Shown here one piece after another: positions 9,801 through 17,015 of a stretch of DNA of 41,719 bases; the stretch's first letter is position 1, and each line of letters opens with the position of its first letter. Source of the stretch: Halodurantibacterium flavum (GTDB taxonomy: Bacteria; Pseudomonadota; Alphaproteobacteria; Rhodobacterales; Rhodobacteraceae); contig NZ_JBHUGH010000034.1 of NCBI RefSeq assembly GCF_042681825.1, positions 1-41,719 on the forward strand, written 5' to 3'. Position numbers and translations under genes: made by a program. The notes beneath the pieces were generated by a model. That model ran no database searches and had not been told where the DNA came from. It was given only the letters and a program-made list of their open reading frames with translations.

Positions 9801-10214
9801 CTGAGTGCCAAGTTCGACATAGTCGCCATTGACGATCAGGCGCGACAGTGCGGCGCCCGGCGCCGAACAAATTTCGATCACATGCGTCAGGAAACGGTTA
9901 TCGCGGCCATGGGACATTGGCGGGCAGACGGCCGAGCCCGCGGTCGCGGTCCACCCGAGTATGATCGACTCCGGATGTTCCTCTCCCGTCAGTGTGGTAG
10001 AGGTGGTGATCCCCGCCTGCATCTGACGCTGCTGGGACCGGAGTGCATTCGACAGGGCCGATACCGCCACGGAGGTCATCAACTTGACGGCGATCCCGCC
10101 AAGCGCGGTCGAGGCAAACGCCGCACCCACGGCCCAGCCGCCGAACATGGCCGATCCGAGTGCCGGCGCCCCGAAGCCGACTGCCCCAAGGATGAAGCCT
10201 GCCGCCGCTGCCAT
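3888..10214 (-). CDS. Giant tail-tip / host-specificity protein (lambda J-like) with long alanine-rich stalk
   Basis: The protein has 2108 residues, far longer than lambda J (about 1130). Residues 1-60 are hydrophobic and glycine-rich. Residues 60-520 form the J-like hub region (for example ESIILGWTATAGSAVCPP, RYLIEVDGIPLYDP). About 530-620 resembles a fibronectin-III domain. From about 625 to 1455 there is an almost uninterrupted alanine/glutamate/serine helix, predicted to be a coiled-coil rod. From about 1456 to 2108 there are beta-rich domains that suit carbohydrate binding, including a DUF1983-like segment (SAENILLDGSVAMQHLVVTD). It starts at ATG 10214, overlapping the upstream stop (TGATG). 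It is expected to form the tail tip and touch the host receptor. The repetitive rod is probably length-variable. Confidence 0.88.
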   Translation of the reverse strand: MAAAAGFILGAVGFGAPALGSAMFGGWAVGAAFASTALGGIAVKLMTSVAVSALSNALRSQQRQMQAGITTSTTLTGEEHPESIILGWTATAGSAVCPPMSHGRDNRFLTHVIEICSAPGAALSRLIVNGDYVELGTQPHPEFGLPVLGQYNGLIWIRFYDGNQTAADPMLLAKYGNHPDRPWDHKMVGHGICYAILTFCYHRERLTQVPRYLIEVDGIPLYDPRQDSSVGGLGPQRWNNPDGWTRTRNNAVIAYNIMRGIRLPGGDVWGGSIDPQDLPLDNWFAAMNACDLPVARGDGTAEPQFRCGVEVALSEVPAEALEKVLRGCSGRIADIAGIWKIRVGAPGLPIMQMTDGDIVVSREQTHDPFPDLDSTHNGIEAQYPDPDALWQVRDAPARYNANWEAADRFGRKVASVQLPATPYPLQVQRLMRAWIEDERRFRVHGHVLPPSAQSIEPLDCLTWSSLRHGYEDKLFEVAEVVDDLMTCCVGHSIREVDNSDYDWAPEFELPSIPPSTGITPPDPEIVAGWNLLPEVLRDNNGADRRPALRLVWNSDIIADGIEWEIRVAGASDLRSGSTMAVASGGLVLADGILPQTPYEGRSRLILTGRTAVWSEWVGAVSPDLRLAEQDILPEIIDRIEAAVEAARLASEEAEAVRDQMQTLVDGLQEDMAGLIVDYDAARAAADMALAARDLAQTASEAASDDLDALRVLAAAASVRNEASNFVALTYRDAAREARDGSLAFKEASEAAAEAAALARLQALDILSDAEAARDGSETYQQAASAAAAAAQAARIEAQEAASSADGSAVAAAGSAQAAGARADEAGSSAEAATAAVTAAEAARDEADIRAVAAAESATAAAASASDAEVSAAVTQSERLAAETARSSAEAASTSAALARDDAEGAAAVATEKAGVAAVAANDATGQAQAALNSAVAAQAHVDDAAAAAAAAQGERLSAETARAAAESASTSAASAREDAAAAASQASSSASDAATAATAAGDKADAAADSAALASARADDAGVAATAAQQDRVLAQAALSGAEDAATASSTSAVAAAAHASAAAQDAALVAVDRQAAETARTGAEAAREIAVTARETAESAMAAATDQALLATEAAGQAATSAQVSQDAAALSVETAEGALSQAALIAGVATEAVSAVQQTSTQVSDTAETVDVLAAAQEVRNQAQQLLNGVFTSEAAAHRSAAATSEANADEARAGAELAQIAAAQSANSAGNAAAAAAQSAQTAGTYSSEAGASAEAAQISAAQAATERAQAGLRAEDAAEARQDAEDAAASASSSAALAAEARTDAELAANAALASSQTAAASANEAAQEALASTAQRLVAETARAGAQTAETGAVAARQDAEGSAAAASTAATLAADAATAAGHGASAAASSATVADVRATEAEQAATIASQQRQEATTAAGQASLSASAAAVSATAADGSAQIAAGYEQSVRSSLMRAAQPSEWSQGAIYWTAGASGRPETVGAPNAAWSYVDGHAYVTTTGANSQAIRTRGVVDAVEGDPVRVNIRARLVSGTAAQPDFFRIYWSWLDENYGLITTTTTDLEAGDRTALRNAPAGSCYCRVGLAVIGARISNPATARIERLGVQSSAVEALILNQVYTRAQTDSAIASATTGLSAQLGDVTAAVTQQATAIATLEDNASAMIAFRAQAGSQAAALELVAANDPTGPVSVARISAENILLDGSVAMQHLVVTDLSGNLIPNGDLSWGDLRGWTPISNAQGIEVRDTSIFGAGIYTNAPTRYVLYVPQAAAAQEMSPGVFAVKGGDRIAVSYWHAVQSGGAASFSLTCVWLDRSGAIISTSSTTVNSSSNTWARYEGVFTAPAAAVRCSLRFARIAGTGFLLVAAFEARRQQEGTTLIRPGSITTGEINTTSFQAAGLSVFGGAIQSNNWLPGVSGWRITEAGSAEINDLSVRQDMIVSGAVSRRAYADVLANLVVPAESSVSNPRWVFWDDNGDIDILFEAAPYEVGGSSGYRNLSIISFSGEFSSNQSGAVLYLAIWGKRTLADPTWTKLDAADVYGWSRRFIAGPSGTNNLSFRALDRLRHADPANLPYGGYRYFRLGAYTGGNYSASMLNPTIVIEQLNR

Positions 10215-10642
10215 CAGCCGACCTTCCAGGCAGAGCGCGCGGAAAGCAGCGGGGCAAGTGCCAGACCGCCCTCTTCACCCAGGACGAAAATGGCCGCCCC
10301 CTGGATCACGCCGATGGCAGGAAGACCGTCAGTGCCCGGCACCGCAGCCAGATCCCCCGGAACAGCGCGGGATGGATGGATTACGGGCAGATGTGCGTCG
10401 AGCAAGGCGACATGATCGGCATGACCGGCGCGGCGCAGGATGCGCTGCCCACCCCTGAAGGTCGAGTAGCGACGGCGCCAGGGAGCTGCGAGATCCACAC
10501 CGGTCACCGCCATCACCGCGCCGGCGGCGAACAGCATGCAGTCGAAGCGGCCAGGGACCAGTTCTTCGGTGCGACAGGCCATGACGAACGCCGTCAGTCG
10601 GGCCTGCCAGTCGGGCAACCGTGGGAGTGCCGAGCCCTCCAT
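10214..10642 (-). CDS. Tail assembly protein of the DUF6950 type, NlpC/P60-like fold
   Basis: I placed the start at ATG 10642, which overlaps the upstream stop as TGATG; a longer start at 10654 is possible. The 142-residue protein contains LPRLPDWQARL near the N-terminus and FDCMLFAAGAV around residues 33-43, with Cys35 where NlpC/P60 peptidases carry their nucleophile. The later PGDLAAVPGTDGLPAIGVIQG segment aligns with the region that normally carries the catalytic histidine, but no histidine is present there. Proteins of this type sit next to the tip protein in siphoviruses (compare lambda K). Here it may be structural and catalytically dead. Confidence 0.72.
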   Translation of the reverse strand: MEGSALPRLPDWQARLTAFVMACRTEELVPGRFDCMLFAAGAVMAVTGVDLAAPWRRRYSTFRGGQRILRRAGHADHVALLDAHLPVIHPSRAVPGDLAAVPGTDGLPAIGVIQGAAIFVLGEEGGLALAPLLSARSAWKVG

Positions 10643-11238
10643 CAGCGCCCCCATCTCGTTTCGATGGTGCCGGCCATGGCCGAGAAGCGTCTGAAATCAT
10701 CGTCGCGTCGCGCCTTGAGGGCTTCATGCGAGCGCTTGCGCGAAACCGGTATCGTCAGGGCCCGCGCGGCCGACGCGATCTGAAGCTCCACCCTTGCCCC
10801 CGATCCCTTGGGAGGCGTCGAGACCGAGATCTTGTCGATATAGCCCTTGAGACGTCGATGCGGCTCATCCACCAGGCCATGCGTTTCCGCGTCGAAGACC
10901 GCCCTGTGAATTTCAACCGGCGCGAAACGCGGATCATATCCTCGGATTACCTGCCGCACTTCCGGGGCCAGCGGCGAAAGAACCACACGATGCAGGCGCA
11001 CCTGGAGCCCCGTGCGGCTGGTGATCGGATCGACGGCGAGCAGTGCGCCCGCGCCGTAATAGGTCCGGACCTGGCCGCCGATCACGAAGTCGCGGTGATC
11101 GTCCCCGTTCCAAAGGCCAAGGGCTTCCTGAACACCCGTTTCGCGATTGAGTGCCTCGATCCAGATAAGAACCCGCGCCATAATCGCGCGTCGGGTCGCG
11201 AAATACTGCTGCGTTTCAGGGGTGAACAATGTCGGCAT
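10642..11238 (-). CDS. Distal tail / hub assembly protein
   Basis: This 198-residue protein lies between the distal tail protein and the NlpC-like protein, a place usually held by a baseplate hub component in lambda-like tails. It starts MPTLFTPETQQYFATRRAIMARVLIWIEAL and has beta-rich middle segments (GLQVRLHRVVLSPLAPEVRQVIRGYDPRFAPVEIHRAVF), resembling tail proteins of Rhodobacterales prophages and gene transfer agents. It ends with a basic tail. I infer a role in joining the tail tube to the J-like tip, but cannot name a family with confidence. Confidence 0.65.
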   Translation of the reverse strand: MPTLFTPETQQYFATRRAIMARVLIWIEALNRETGVQEALGLWNGDDHRDFVIGGQVRTYYGAGALLAVDPITSRTGLQVRLHRVVLSPLAPEVRQVIRGYDPRFAPVEIHRAVFDAETHGLVDEPHRRLKGYIDKISVSTPPKGSGARVELQIASAARALTIPVSRKRSHEALKARRDDDFRRFSAMAGTIETRWGR

Positions 11239-11239
11239 G

Positions 11240-11890
11240 TCAGTACCTCAAGGTCTGACGCCATCTGAACGACGCGCCTTCAGTGATCGTCGAACTGACG
11301 GTTCCCGGATTGGTCGAGCCCGGAAGGATGATGGCCGTGCACCACGGACGCAGCAGCCGGACCGGGCCTAGTGATGTGGCGCCTGCCCGCAGATGCGGGA
11401 CGACCTCGAACGAGACGGTTCCAGCCGGGTCTGCCATGGCCGCCAGATCGACGACCTTGTGCAGGGCGCGACGGACTGGGTTGCTGCCGTAATCCCAGCC
11501 CAGATAGTCACCCCGACGCAGCACATATCCCGCCGGCAGGCCGCTCAACCGCAACTCGCGGGCTGAGAGTGCCGAGACCGTTACTGTCGCCGTGCCAAGC
11601 TGCGCACCGTCGGGATCGTTGCGCGGACCGGGCCGGTTTGTGTCAAACGCCGCAAAGCTGCGACCGGCAGAACGCAGGACGTCGATCAGCGTGATCGCGT
11701 CGGCGGCCTCGTCGCTGGTGATCCTGCCCAGGGTGATTTCGCCCTGCCAGAGGCGGGTTCCTAGATCCGCCGTGATCAGGTCCCCCTGATCGGTCTCGGA
11801 AAACTCCATCGCCTCCTGCAGTTCGAAGGTCATGCGGGAGATCGGCAGCCGCCGCAGGAAGTCATCGGTGGAAAGCGGAAATGTCAGCAT
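11240..11890 (-). CDS. Distal tail protein
   Basis: This 216-residue protein directly follows the tape measure gene, with a stop-start overlap at 11890. Its N-terminus (MLTFPLSTDDFLRRLPISRMTFEL) and its repeated beta segments (LGTRLWQGEITLGRI, LSGLPAGYVLRRGDYLGWDYG) fit the phage proteins that cap the tube and start the tip complex. A similar opening is found in distal tail proteins of Rhodobacterales phages. Together with the next two gene products it should form the tail-tip hub. The assignment rests on position and general pattern. Confidence 0.65.
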   Translation of the reverse strand: MLTFPLSTDDFLRRLPISRMTFELQEAMEFSETDQGDLITADLGTRLWQGEITLGRITSDEAADAITLIDVLRSAGRSFAAFDTNRPGPRNDPDGAQLGTATVTVSALSARELRLSGLPAGYVLRRGDYLGWDYGSNPVRRALHKVVDLAAMADPAGTVSFEVVPHLRAGATSLGPVRLLRPWCTAIILPGSTNPGTVSSTITEGASFRWRQTLRY

Positions 11891-14800
11891 CAGCCGACCC
11901 TCCAGGGATCTGAGGAAATCTGATGAACGCGCTCCGGAAGGATGTTGCGGTCGTAATGCGAAAACGCCTCGGAAACCCCGTCCTGAACGACCGCGGCCGC
12001 GACGCTGGCGCTGGTGCGCTCGACGGCAGCACGCAGGCGCAGATCGTCGTCGACGCTGATGCGCAACTCGATCGTGTCGCGTCGCGTCAGGTCGCCTTGT
12101 GCGCCGGAAGCCGGACCGGATAGCGGGCGCCCGAGCGGGGGCGGCGGCACATAGCCGAAGGCGCCGCCGCGCGCGAACGGGGTCGGTGCGGCCATCTCCG
12201 GAGGCAGGCTGACGCCGAGCTTGCCGGAGGCCAGGCGCGTCAGTGGCAATGTTGTTTCCCGGTTGCCGACCAGCGCACCCACGCCTGCGCCCATGGCATG
12301 GGTAAGCGGCATGATCGCCTCGGCACCCGCCTCGCCCATCACGCCCAACTGGCCAGGCCTGTCGCCATAGGCGAAGAGCGTCGGCGCGCCGATCACATCC
12401 CCAAGCGCATTCATCCTGATCCCGAAGAGGCTGCCCAGGAACCCGCCGAACAGCCCCGATCCGCCATTCGTTGCGCCCCTCGCGCCGAACAGCAGATTGG
12501 AAAGATCGGTGGCCGCCACATCCGCCAGCTTGTCCGCGATGCGGTCGAGAACGTTCGACAGCATGTTGCCCGCGTTGACCCCCGCGCGCATGTCCCGGAT
12601 GAGACCGCCGATCGCGTCGTGGCCGAGATCGCGGACGTCTTCCATGCGCCGCTGGACATCTTCGAGTGCTGCGGCTTCCTCCAGCCGCGTCCGGATCAGA
12701 CCCTCGATTTCTTCCTTTTCCCGTCCCGTGGCGGCGGCGAGGGTGTCCCGGTGCCGGATCATTTCCTGGCGCACCGGGTCAAGCTCGCGCAGGACATCCA
12801 GTTCTTGCCGGAGGCTTGCGACCAGGTCGCGGACCGCCTCGCGTTGCTGCTCGGCTTCGCTCTTGCCGCGGCCGCCGCGCTGACTGCGCGCGGTTCCCCA
12901 GTCGATGCCCCCGATCCCGACCGGCGCCCGGCGGGGGCGATTGCGCCGGCTTATGCCGTCCGGCAGCGGGTTCCCGGCGTCATCGAGCTCGACATCCGCA
13001 AGCGCTCCCAGGGCGGACACGCCTTCCCAGAGAGCACCTGCGAGGGTCTGGGCCTTGCTGATCGCCCGGTCCAGCCAGCCACCACCGGGTTCGCCCGCCT
13101 CGATATCCCGCAGTTCGTTATAGGTTTCGCGGGTCCGTTCCAGCAGCGTCGCCATGGCGGCATCCCAGGCGCGGGTTCCCCCTTCAGCCCGCAGCGCCGC
13201 TTCCCAGGCATTGAGGACGGCCGCGCGCTGCTGGCGGGTGATGTCGAGCGCATCGAGACGCGCGGCCAGCGCCTCGCGCTCATGGCTCATCTGGGTGATC
13301 TGCCAGGCGACGCTTGAGCGGCCGTGATCAAGCTCGATCCGCGCCAGTTCCGCCCGGCGCTGGTAGGAGGTGAGCATCTCATTCGATGTCGAAAGCGCCT
13401 TCTGCTGCTCGGCCGACAGAACCCGCGCCGAGTCGGCGGCATCCGACATGCGATGGCTGAAGTTGGCAGCTGCATGCTCGGCCGCCGAAGAGCGGGCTTC
13501 CGCGTCAGCCATTTGAACAGATAGGGCCGCAACGTTTTCCCTCGCCTCACGCATCCGATCGGTTTCGCCGAGCGAAAGGCCAAAAAAGTTCGTGTAGAAA
13601 CTGGCGTTCTCGAGCTCTCTCTGAGCCGCCTCCAACGCCTGTCTGATCTGCGCGACATTCGCCTGTGCCAGCCTTGCCATGGCGTCAAGGCTCTGCTGGT
13701 TCATGCTGCGATAAAACTCGTCCGTAGCCCGGTTGAGCTCGCCTTGGGTGCCCGCCAGTTCGGCAATCGACTGCGCTACCTCGCCCGCGCGCGACCGCGT
13801 GTTCCAGAGGGCGAGGCCAAGCGCGGTCACGCCGGCTGCGGCCAGTCCGATCGGCCCCCCGAGCATCGCCATGGCGCCGGCGAGCGCCCGGGCCGTTACC
13901 GCCTTTGCGGCCAGGGCGGCGGTCAGGCCGCGGGACGCGATCGCGCCGGCCGTGAACTGCGTCGTCATCAGCATGGTCGAGACGTTGAGCGCCCGGATCG
14001 CGGCAACCGTGGCCGGAATGCGCGTGGCGGAAACGACCAGCAGGACCTGCGCGAGCGTTTCGCCGCCGGTCGCCATGCTGAGCATCAGCCCCTCGAAATC
14101 CGCCTGCGCGAGTTCGCCGATGCCTTCCGCGATCCGGTTCAGCAGATCGGCGGCCGCCGCCGAGGCGCCAAGGGCCTGATCGACCGTGCCGACCAGGGCG
14201 GTGATGCTGTTGCGCAGGCGCAGGAAGCCGTCGGCGACGGTGCTGGGCATCTCGCCCGCCTCGCGACGGACATCGGAAAGGGCGCCCAGCATGGCGCGGG
14301 CGATCACGTCGCCGGTGATGCGCCCTTGCGAGGCCAGATCGCGCAGGCCGCTGACGGTGGTGCCAAGCTCGGTTGCCAGCGCCTCTGCCACCCTGCCGCC
14401 ATTGGCAAGCACGGTCTCAAGCCCGTCCGCCTGCAGCCGCCCCGTCGCCATCGCGCGCGACAGCGCCATCTGGACCGATGCGGCTTGCTGCCCCTTTGTC
14501 GCGGTGATGACGAGGCTGTGGTTGAGCGCCTCGGTGAAATCCCGTGTCTGGGCGGTGCTGTAGCCCAGGTCACGCATGATGCCGACATTCGACGCGAAGC
14601 CGGAAACGGTCTGATCGAGGCTTGAATAGGTGTCGTTGGCCAGACGCAGCATGTCCTGCATCAGCTCCGGCGCGGCCTCCATGTCCCGGATCGCCGCCCC
14701 GATCCGGGATTGCAGGTCCGACCAGTTATCGGCCATGTCCCGCATCCGCCCGATGCCGAGGCCTGCCAGAATGGCGGCGCCGGCCGTCGCGGCCGAGCGC

Positions 14801-15213
14801 GCCAGCCGAGTCAGATCGCCCACCCCGCCCGTGGCGGCCGTTCCCTGGGCACGCAGCGCCTCGATCTGCGCCCGGATTGCGGCAGTCAGTTCGTTCATGG
14901 CCTCGGCGGCCACGTCCGCGCCGCCCGCCATGCTGTCCTGCGCCGCGCGACCGGTCTCGCGCATCGCCTCGCCGAGGCCAATGGCACCCTGACGGCTGAA
15001 GGTTGTGGCGCGGCCGAGATTGTCGTTCGCGGCGGCCATCGTGCCGAGACCGGCAGCCGCAGAGCTTGCGGCGCTGCCGACCGAGGCAATGCCTCCGCTC
15101 GCGCCTTCGGCCTGCGTCCTGACGCCCGCGACCGCCTGCGCCGTGGCAGCCAGTTCGCGGCGGGCCTGTTCGGCCTGGGCGTTCAGTACGAGCGAGAGCC
15201 GCATTTCAGCCAC
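11890..15213 (-). CDS. Tail tape measure protein
   Basis: The product has 1107 residues, starting at GTG 15213 with GAGGAA upstream; an in-frame ATG at 15204 is an alternative. Residues about 165-330 match the TMP_3 tape-measure domain pattern (ADNWSDLQSRIGAAIRDME, then VLANGGRVAEALATELG). A hydrophobic alanine/glycine segment around 430-475 could span a membrane and serve DNA entry. Long coiled-coil regions surround it. The protein sets tail length; about 1,100 residues would predict a tail of roughly 150-165 nm using the usual 1.5 angstrom per residue rule. It overlaps the chaperone extension by eight bases, as in lambda T and H. Confidence 0.92.
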   Translation of the reverse strand: MAEMRLSLVLNAQAEQARRELAATAQAVAGVRTQAEGASGGIASVGSAASSAAAGLGTMAAANDNLGRATTFSRQGAIGLGEAMRETGRAAQDSMAGGADVAAEAMNELTAAIRAQIEALRAQGTAATGGVGDLTRLARSAATAGAAILAGLGIGRMRDMADNWSDLQSRIGAAIRDMEAAPELMQDMLRLANDTYSSLDQTVSGFASNVGIMRDLGYSTAQTRDFTEALNHSLVITATKGQQAASVQMALSRAMATGRLQADGLETVLANGGRVAEALATELGTTVSGLRDLASQGRITGDVIARAMLGALSDVRREAGEMPSTVADGFLRLRNSITALVGTVDQALGASAAAADLLNRIAEGIGELAQADFEGLMLSMATGGETLAQVLLVVSATRIPATVAAIRALNVSTMLMTTQFTAGAIASRGLTAALAAKAVTARALAGAMAMLGGPIGLAAAGVTALGLALWNTRSRAGEVAQSIAELAGTQGELNRATDEFYRSMNQQSLDAMARLAQANVAQIRQALEAAQRELENASFYTNFFGLSLGETDRMREARENVAALSVQMADAEARSSAAEHAAANFSHRMSDAADSARVLSAEQQKALSTSNEMLTSYQRRAELARIELDHGRSSVAWQITQMSHEREALAARLDALDITRQQRAAVLNAWEAALRAEGGTRAWDAAMATLLERTRETYNELRDIEAGEPGGGWLDRAISKAQTLAGALWEGVSALGALADVELDDAGNPLPDGISRRNRPRRAPVGIGGIDWGTARSQRGGRGKSEAEQQREAVRDLVASLRQELDVLRELDPVRQEMIRHRDTLAAATGREKEEIEGLIRTRLEEAAALEDVQRRMEDVRDLGHDAIGGLIRDMRAGVNAGNMLSNVLDRIADKLADVAATDLSNLLFGARGATNGGSGLFGGFLGSLFGIRMNALGDVIGAPTLFAYGDRPGQLGVMGEAGAEAIMPLTHAMGAGVGALVGNRETTLPLTRLASGKLGVSLPPEMAAPTPFARGGAFGYVPPPPLGRPLSGPASGAQGDLTRRDTIELRISVDDDLRLRAAVERTSASVAAAVVQDGVSEAFSHYDRNILPERVHQISSDPWRVG

Positions 15214-15879
15214 GACGGTTCAGTTCCTCGACAGCGCCTGCCTCGATCAGGCGGATTTCAGACCAGAGTTCCGGGGTTACCGTCAGGCCGGCGAGCGCGA
15301 GCCCGGCCTGTGCGGCGGTGTAGTCAAGGCCGATCCAGCGGACCGATCCGTCGGCAAGGGCGAGGCCACGCCACTGCCCGGAGATCGCGAGAAAGGCCAA
15401 TGCGGCATCGACATGGTCCGGCCAGAGCCCGTCCGGCTCGGGTGGTCTCCTGCGGCCCGGGATGCGCGGCAGGCCCCAGCGCAGGGCATCCCGTTCGGCT
15501 TCGCCCGGGCGCTCATCGTCCCGGCCGAGATCGCCCCTTGCCCAAAGCCGGCCCGCATGGATCAGTTTCCCCGGCGCGCGCCCGAAATTGCGTCGCTATA
15601 AGCCGAGAGAAGAGCGACCCGGACATAGAGAAGGGCCGCCAGCTGGTCGCGCACTGCATCCGAATAGGGCACCGGCACGCCCTGATCGTCCGCGATATCT
15701 TCCCAGCCGATCCAGATCTGGCGCAGTTGCTCGGTCGGGTTCCGGTCCAGCTTCTCGACCTCGTCCCAGGGCAACACCCGGAAACGGGCCTTGAACTCCT
15801 GGTCGGAATACCCGCCGTCCACGGGAACGCGGACCCGGACCTTATGGGTGAATTCGGGATTTTTGCTGATCTTGAGCAT
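15206..15879 (-). CDS. Tail assembly chaperone, -1 frameshift product (GT-like)
   Basis: Reading starts at ATG 15879. It shifts back one base on the heptamer at 15571-15565 and continues to the stop at 15208-15206. That gives 105 residues in the first frame plus 119 in the second, 224 in all. The second frame is open without a stop from before the heptamer to 15206. It contains GLWPDHVDAALAFLAISGQW and GLDYTAAQAGLALAGL, which resemble the DUF1799 family found downstream of tail chaperones. The extension overlaps the tape measure start by eight bases. In lambda the GT form recruits tail-tube protein to the tape measure. Confidence 0.82.
15562..15879 (-). CDS. Tail assembly chaperone, unshifted form (G-like)
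   Basis: This is a 105-residue protein between the tail tube and tape measure genes, starting MLKISKNPEFTHKVRVRVPVDGGYSDQEFKARFRVLPWDEVEKL. It contains an N-terminal beta-rich part and a C-terminal helix ending ISGARRGN, then TGA. Position, size and the slippery heptamer immediately before the stop identify it as the G-type chaperone that wraps the tape measure during tail assembly. Most ribosomes should stop here, and a minority make the longer product. Confidence 0.85.
   Translation of the reverse strand: MLKISKNPEFTHKVRVRVPVDGGYSDQEFKARFRVLPWDEVEKLDRNPTEQLRQIWIGWEDIADDQGVPVPYSDAVRDQLAALLYVRVALLSAYSDAISGARRGN
15565..15571 (-). other. -1 programmed frameshift slippery heptamer
   Basis: On the minus strand the zero frame reads CGG GGA AAC TGA. 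This presents G-GGA-AAC, an exact X-XXY-YYZ heptamer in the correct phase, one codon before the stop of the G-like chaperone. Lambda uses GGGAAAG at the same place. Slipping joins the downstream DUF1799-like frame. Confidence 0.88.
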
Positions 15880-15889
15880 GATGGTCCTC

Positions 15890-16825
15890 TCAGGTGAAGG
15901 TGATCGCGAACTGGTCGTTGCCCTCGTCGTGCAGTGGCACGAGGCGCAACGGCCATTCCTTGATGCCCTGCTGTTCCTCCAGCCCCGCCAGTCGCTGCAT
16001 CTGCGCGCGCGGGACCGTGATGCCGACTCGGTGGCCGGCGGCGGTCCCGTGCTGCAGCGCGACAGGCAGCTTTGCCCGGGTCTGCGCCTGCGCGAAGGGG
16101 TTGAAGGTGGTGAGAGGCACGGCCTCGACCGTGGTCTCGATCATTTCAGACCGGCCGGTGATCAAAACGCTCTCGGAACCGATCAGGAACCGGGTCTCGA
16201 CACGGTTGCCGAGGTTGAGCGCGAAGCTGCGCATGACGAAGGGGGCCCCGCCGATGGTGAAGACGGGCGTGTTCGCGCTGGTGGCAACCTGGACATCCGC
16301 ATCGATCTGGTCATCGAGATCCGGCACGACCGGCTGCACTTCGCTCGGCATGACAAAGAGGCCCGTCATGTCGATCTCGGCCATCGGGACGCCCGACGCG
16401 TTGACGCGCAGGACGGCCGTGCCGCGGCTGCCCTTCAGGACGTAGCGCGTGTCGCCAATCCAGAGATGGATGGCGGCGCTCTCGTGCGCCCGGGACACGG
16501 GCGTGTAGGTAACCGAGGTATTGTCGACGATCACCTCGGCGCATCCGCAGGCCCGCAGGATCTTGCCGGCCGCCGGCGCCTGACCGGCGGCGCCGCTCGC
16601 CACCAGCTCGACGTTGAACTGCATCCGGACATGGATATCGGCCGGGATCGTGCCTTCTGCGCCCATGAAGGGAAGTTCCAGATCCCGGCTCACATCCTGA
16701 CCTTCCATCGGGGTCAGTCGGATGTTGGTCGCAAGGATCGCGTCCGAGGCGCTCAGCACCGGCGCCTGCCCGTAGCCGGGTTCGATGGCGCAGAGAAACA
16801 CCTTCTCGTTCCAGAAAATGGCCAT
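15890..16825 (-). CDS. Major tail tube protein
   Basis: This 311-residue protein begins MAIFWNEKVFLCAIEPGYG and continues with beta-rich segments expected of the tail-tube fold (DVSRDLELPFMGAEGTIPAD, RYVLKGSRGTAVLRVNASGVPMAEIDMTG). It lies between the terminator and the chaperone, the usual order in siphoviruses. It polymerises into the non-contractile tube; no sheath gene is present anywhere in the window, so the tail is not Mu-like. It carries a longer C-terminus than minimal tube proteins, which may form a surface domain. Confidence 0.85.
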   Translation of the reverse strand: MAIFWNEKVFLCAIEPGYGQAPVLSASDAILATNIRLTPMEGQDVSRDLELPFMGAEGTIPADIHVRMQFNVELVASGAAGQAPAAGKILRACGCAEVIVDNTSVTYTPVSRAHESAAIHLWIGDTRYVLKGSRGTAVLRVNASGVPMAEIDMTGLFVMPSEVQPVVPDLDDQIDADVQVATSANTPVFTIGGAPFVMRSFALNLGNRVETRFLIGSESVLITGRSEMIETTVEAVPLTTFNPFAQAQTRAKLPVALQHGTAAGHRVGITVPRAQMQRLAGLEEQQGIKEWPLRLVPLHDEGNDQFAITFT

Positions 16826-16826
16826 A

Positions 16827-17015
16827 TCAGTCGTCCTTCAAAGGGGTCTTCAATGCCGGCTTTCCGGCGGGTGCGGGCGCGGCGCCCGGTCTGACAGGGT
16901 GTTCCTGCCCCCGGGCCTGCGGCCGGGTCAGGGTGCCGTCGGGCAGGCGCACATAGCTGCCGCCTTCGCGGGGGTGTGTCGGGGCAGGCGGGGCTTCGGA
17001 TTTGGGCTTGCTCAT
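16827..17015 (-). CDS. Small proline-rich protein
   Basis: This is a 62-residue protein, mostly disordered, rich in proline, lysine and alanine, with one structured-looking core (GGSYVRLPDGTLTRP). The ATG at 17015 overlaps the tail terminator stop (ATGA), so translation is coupled. Similar tiny proteins occur between terminator and tube genes of B3-like phages, but I know of no demonstrated function. It has no membrane segment. Confidence 0.65.
   Translation of the reverse strand: MSKPKSEAPPAPTHPREGGSYVRLPDGTLTRPQARGQEHPVRPGAAPAPAGKPALKTPLKDD

Noticed and set aside
15206..15400. A separate 64-residue gene starting at TTG 15400
   Set aside because: The protein-like sequence continues upstream in the same frame to the slippery heptamer, so it is the end of the frameshift product.
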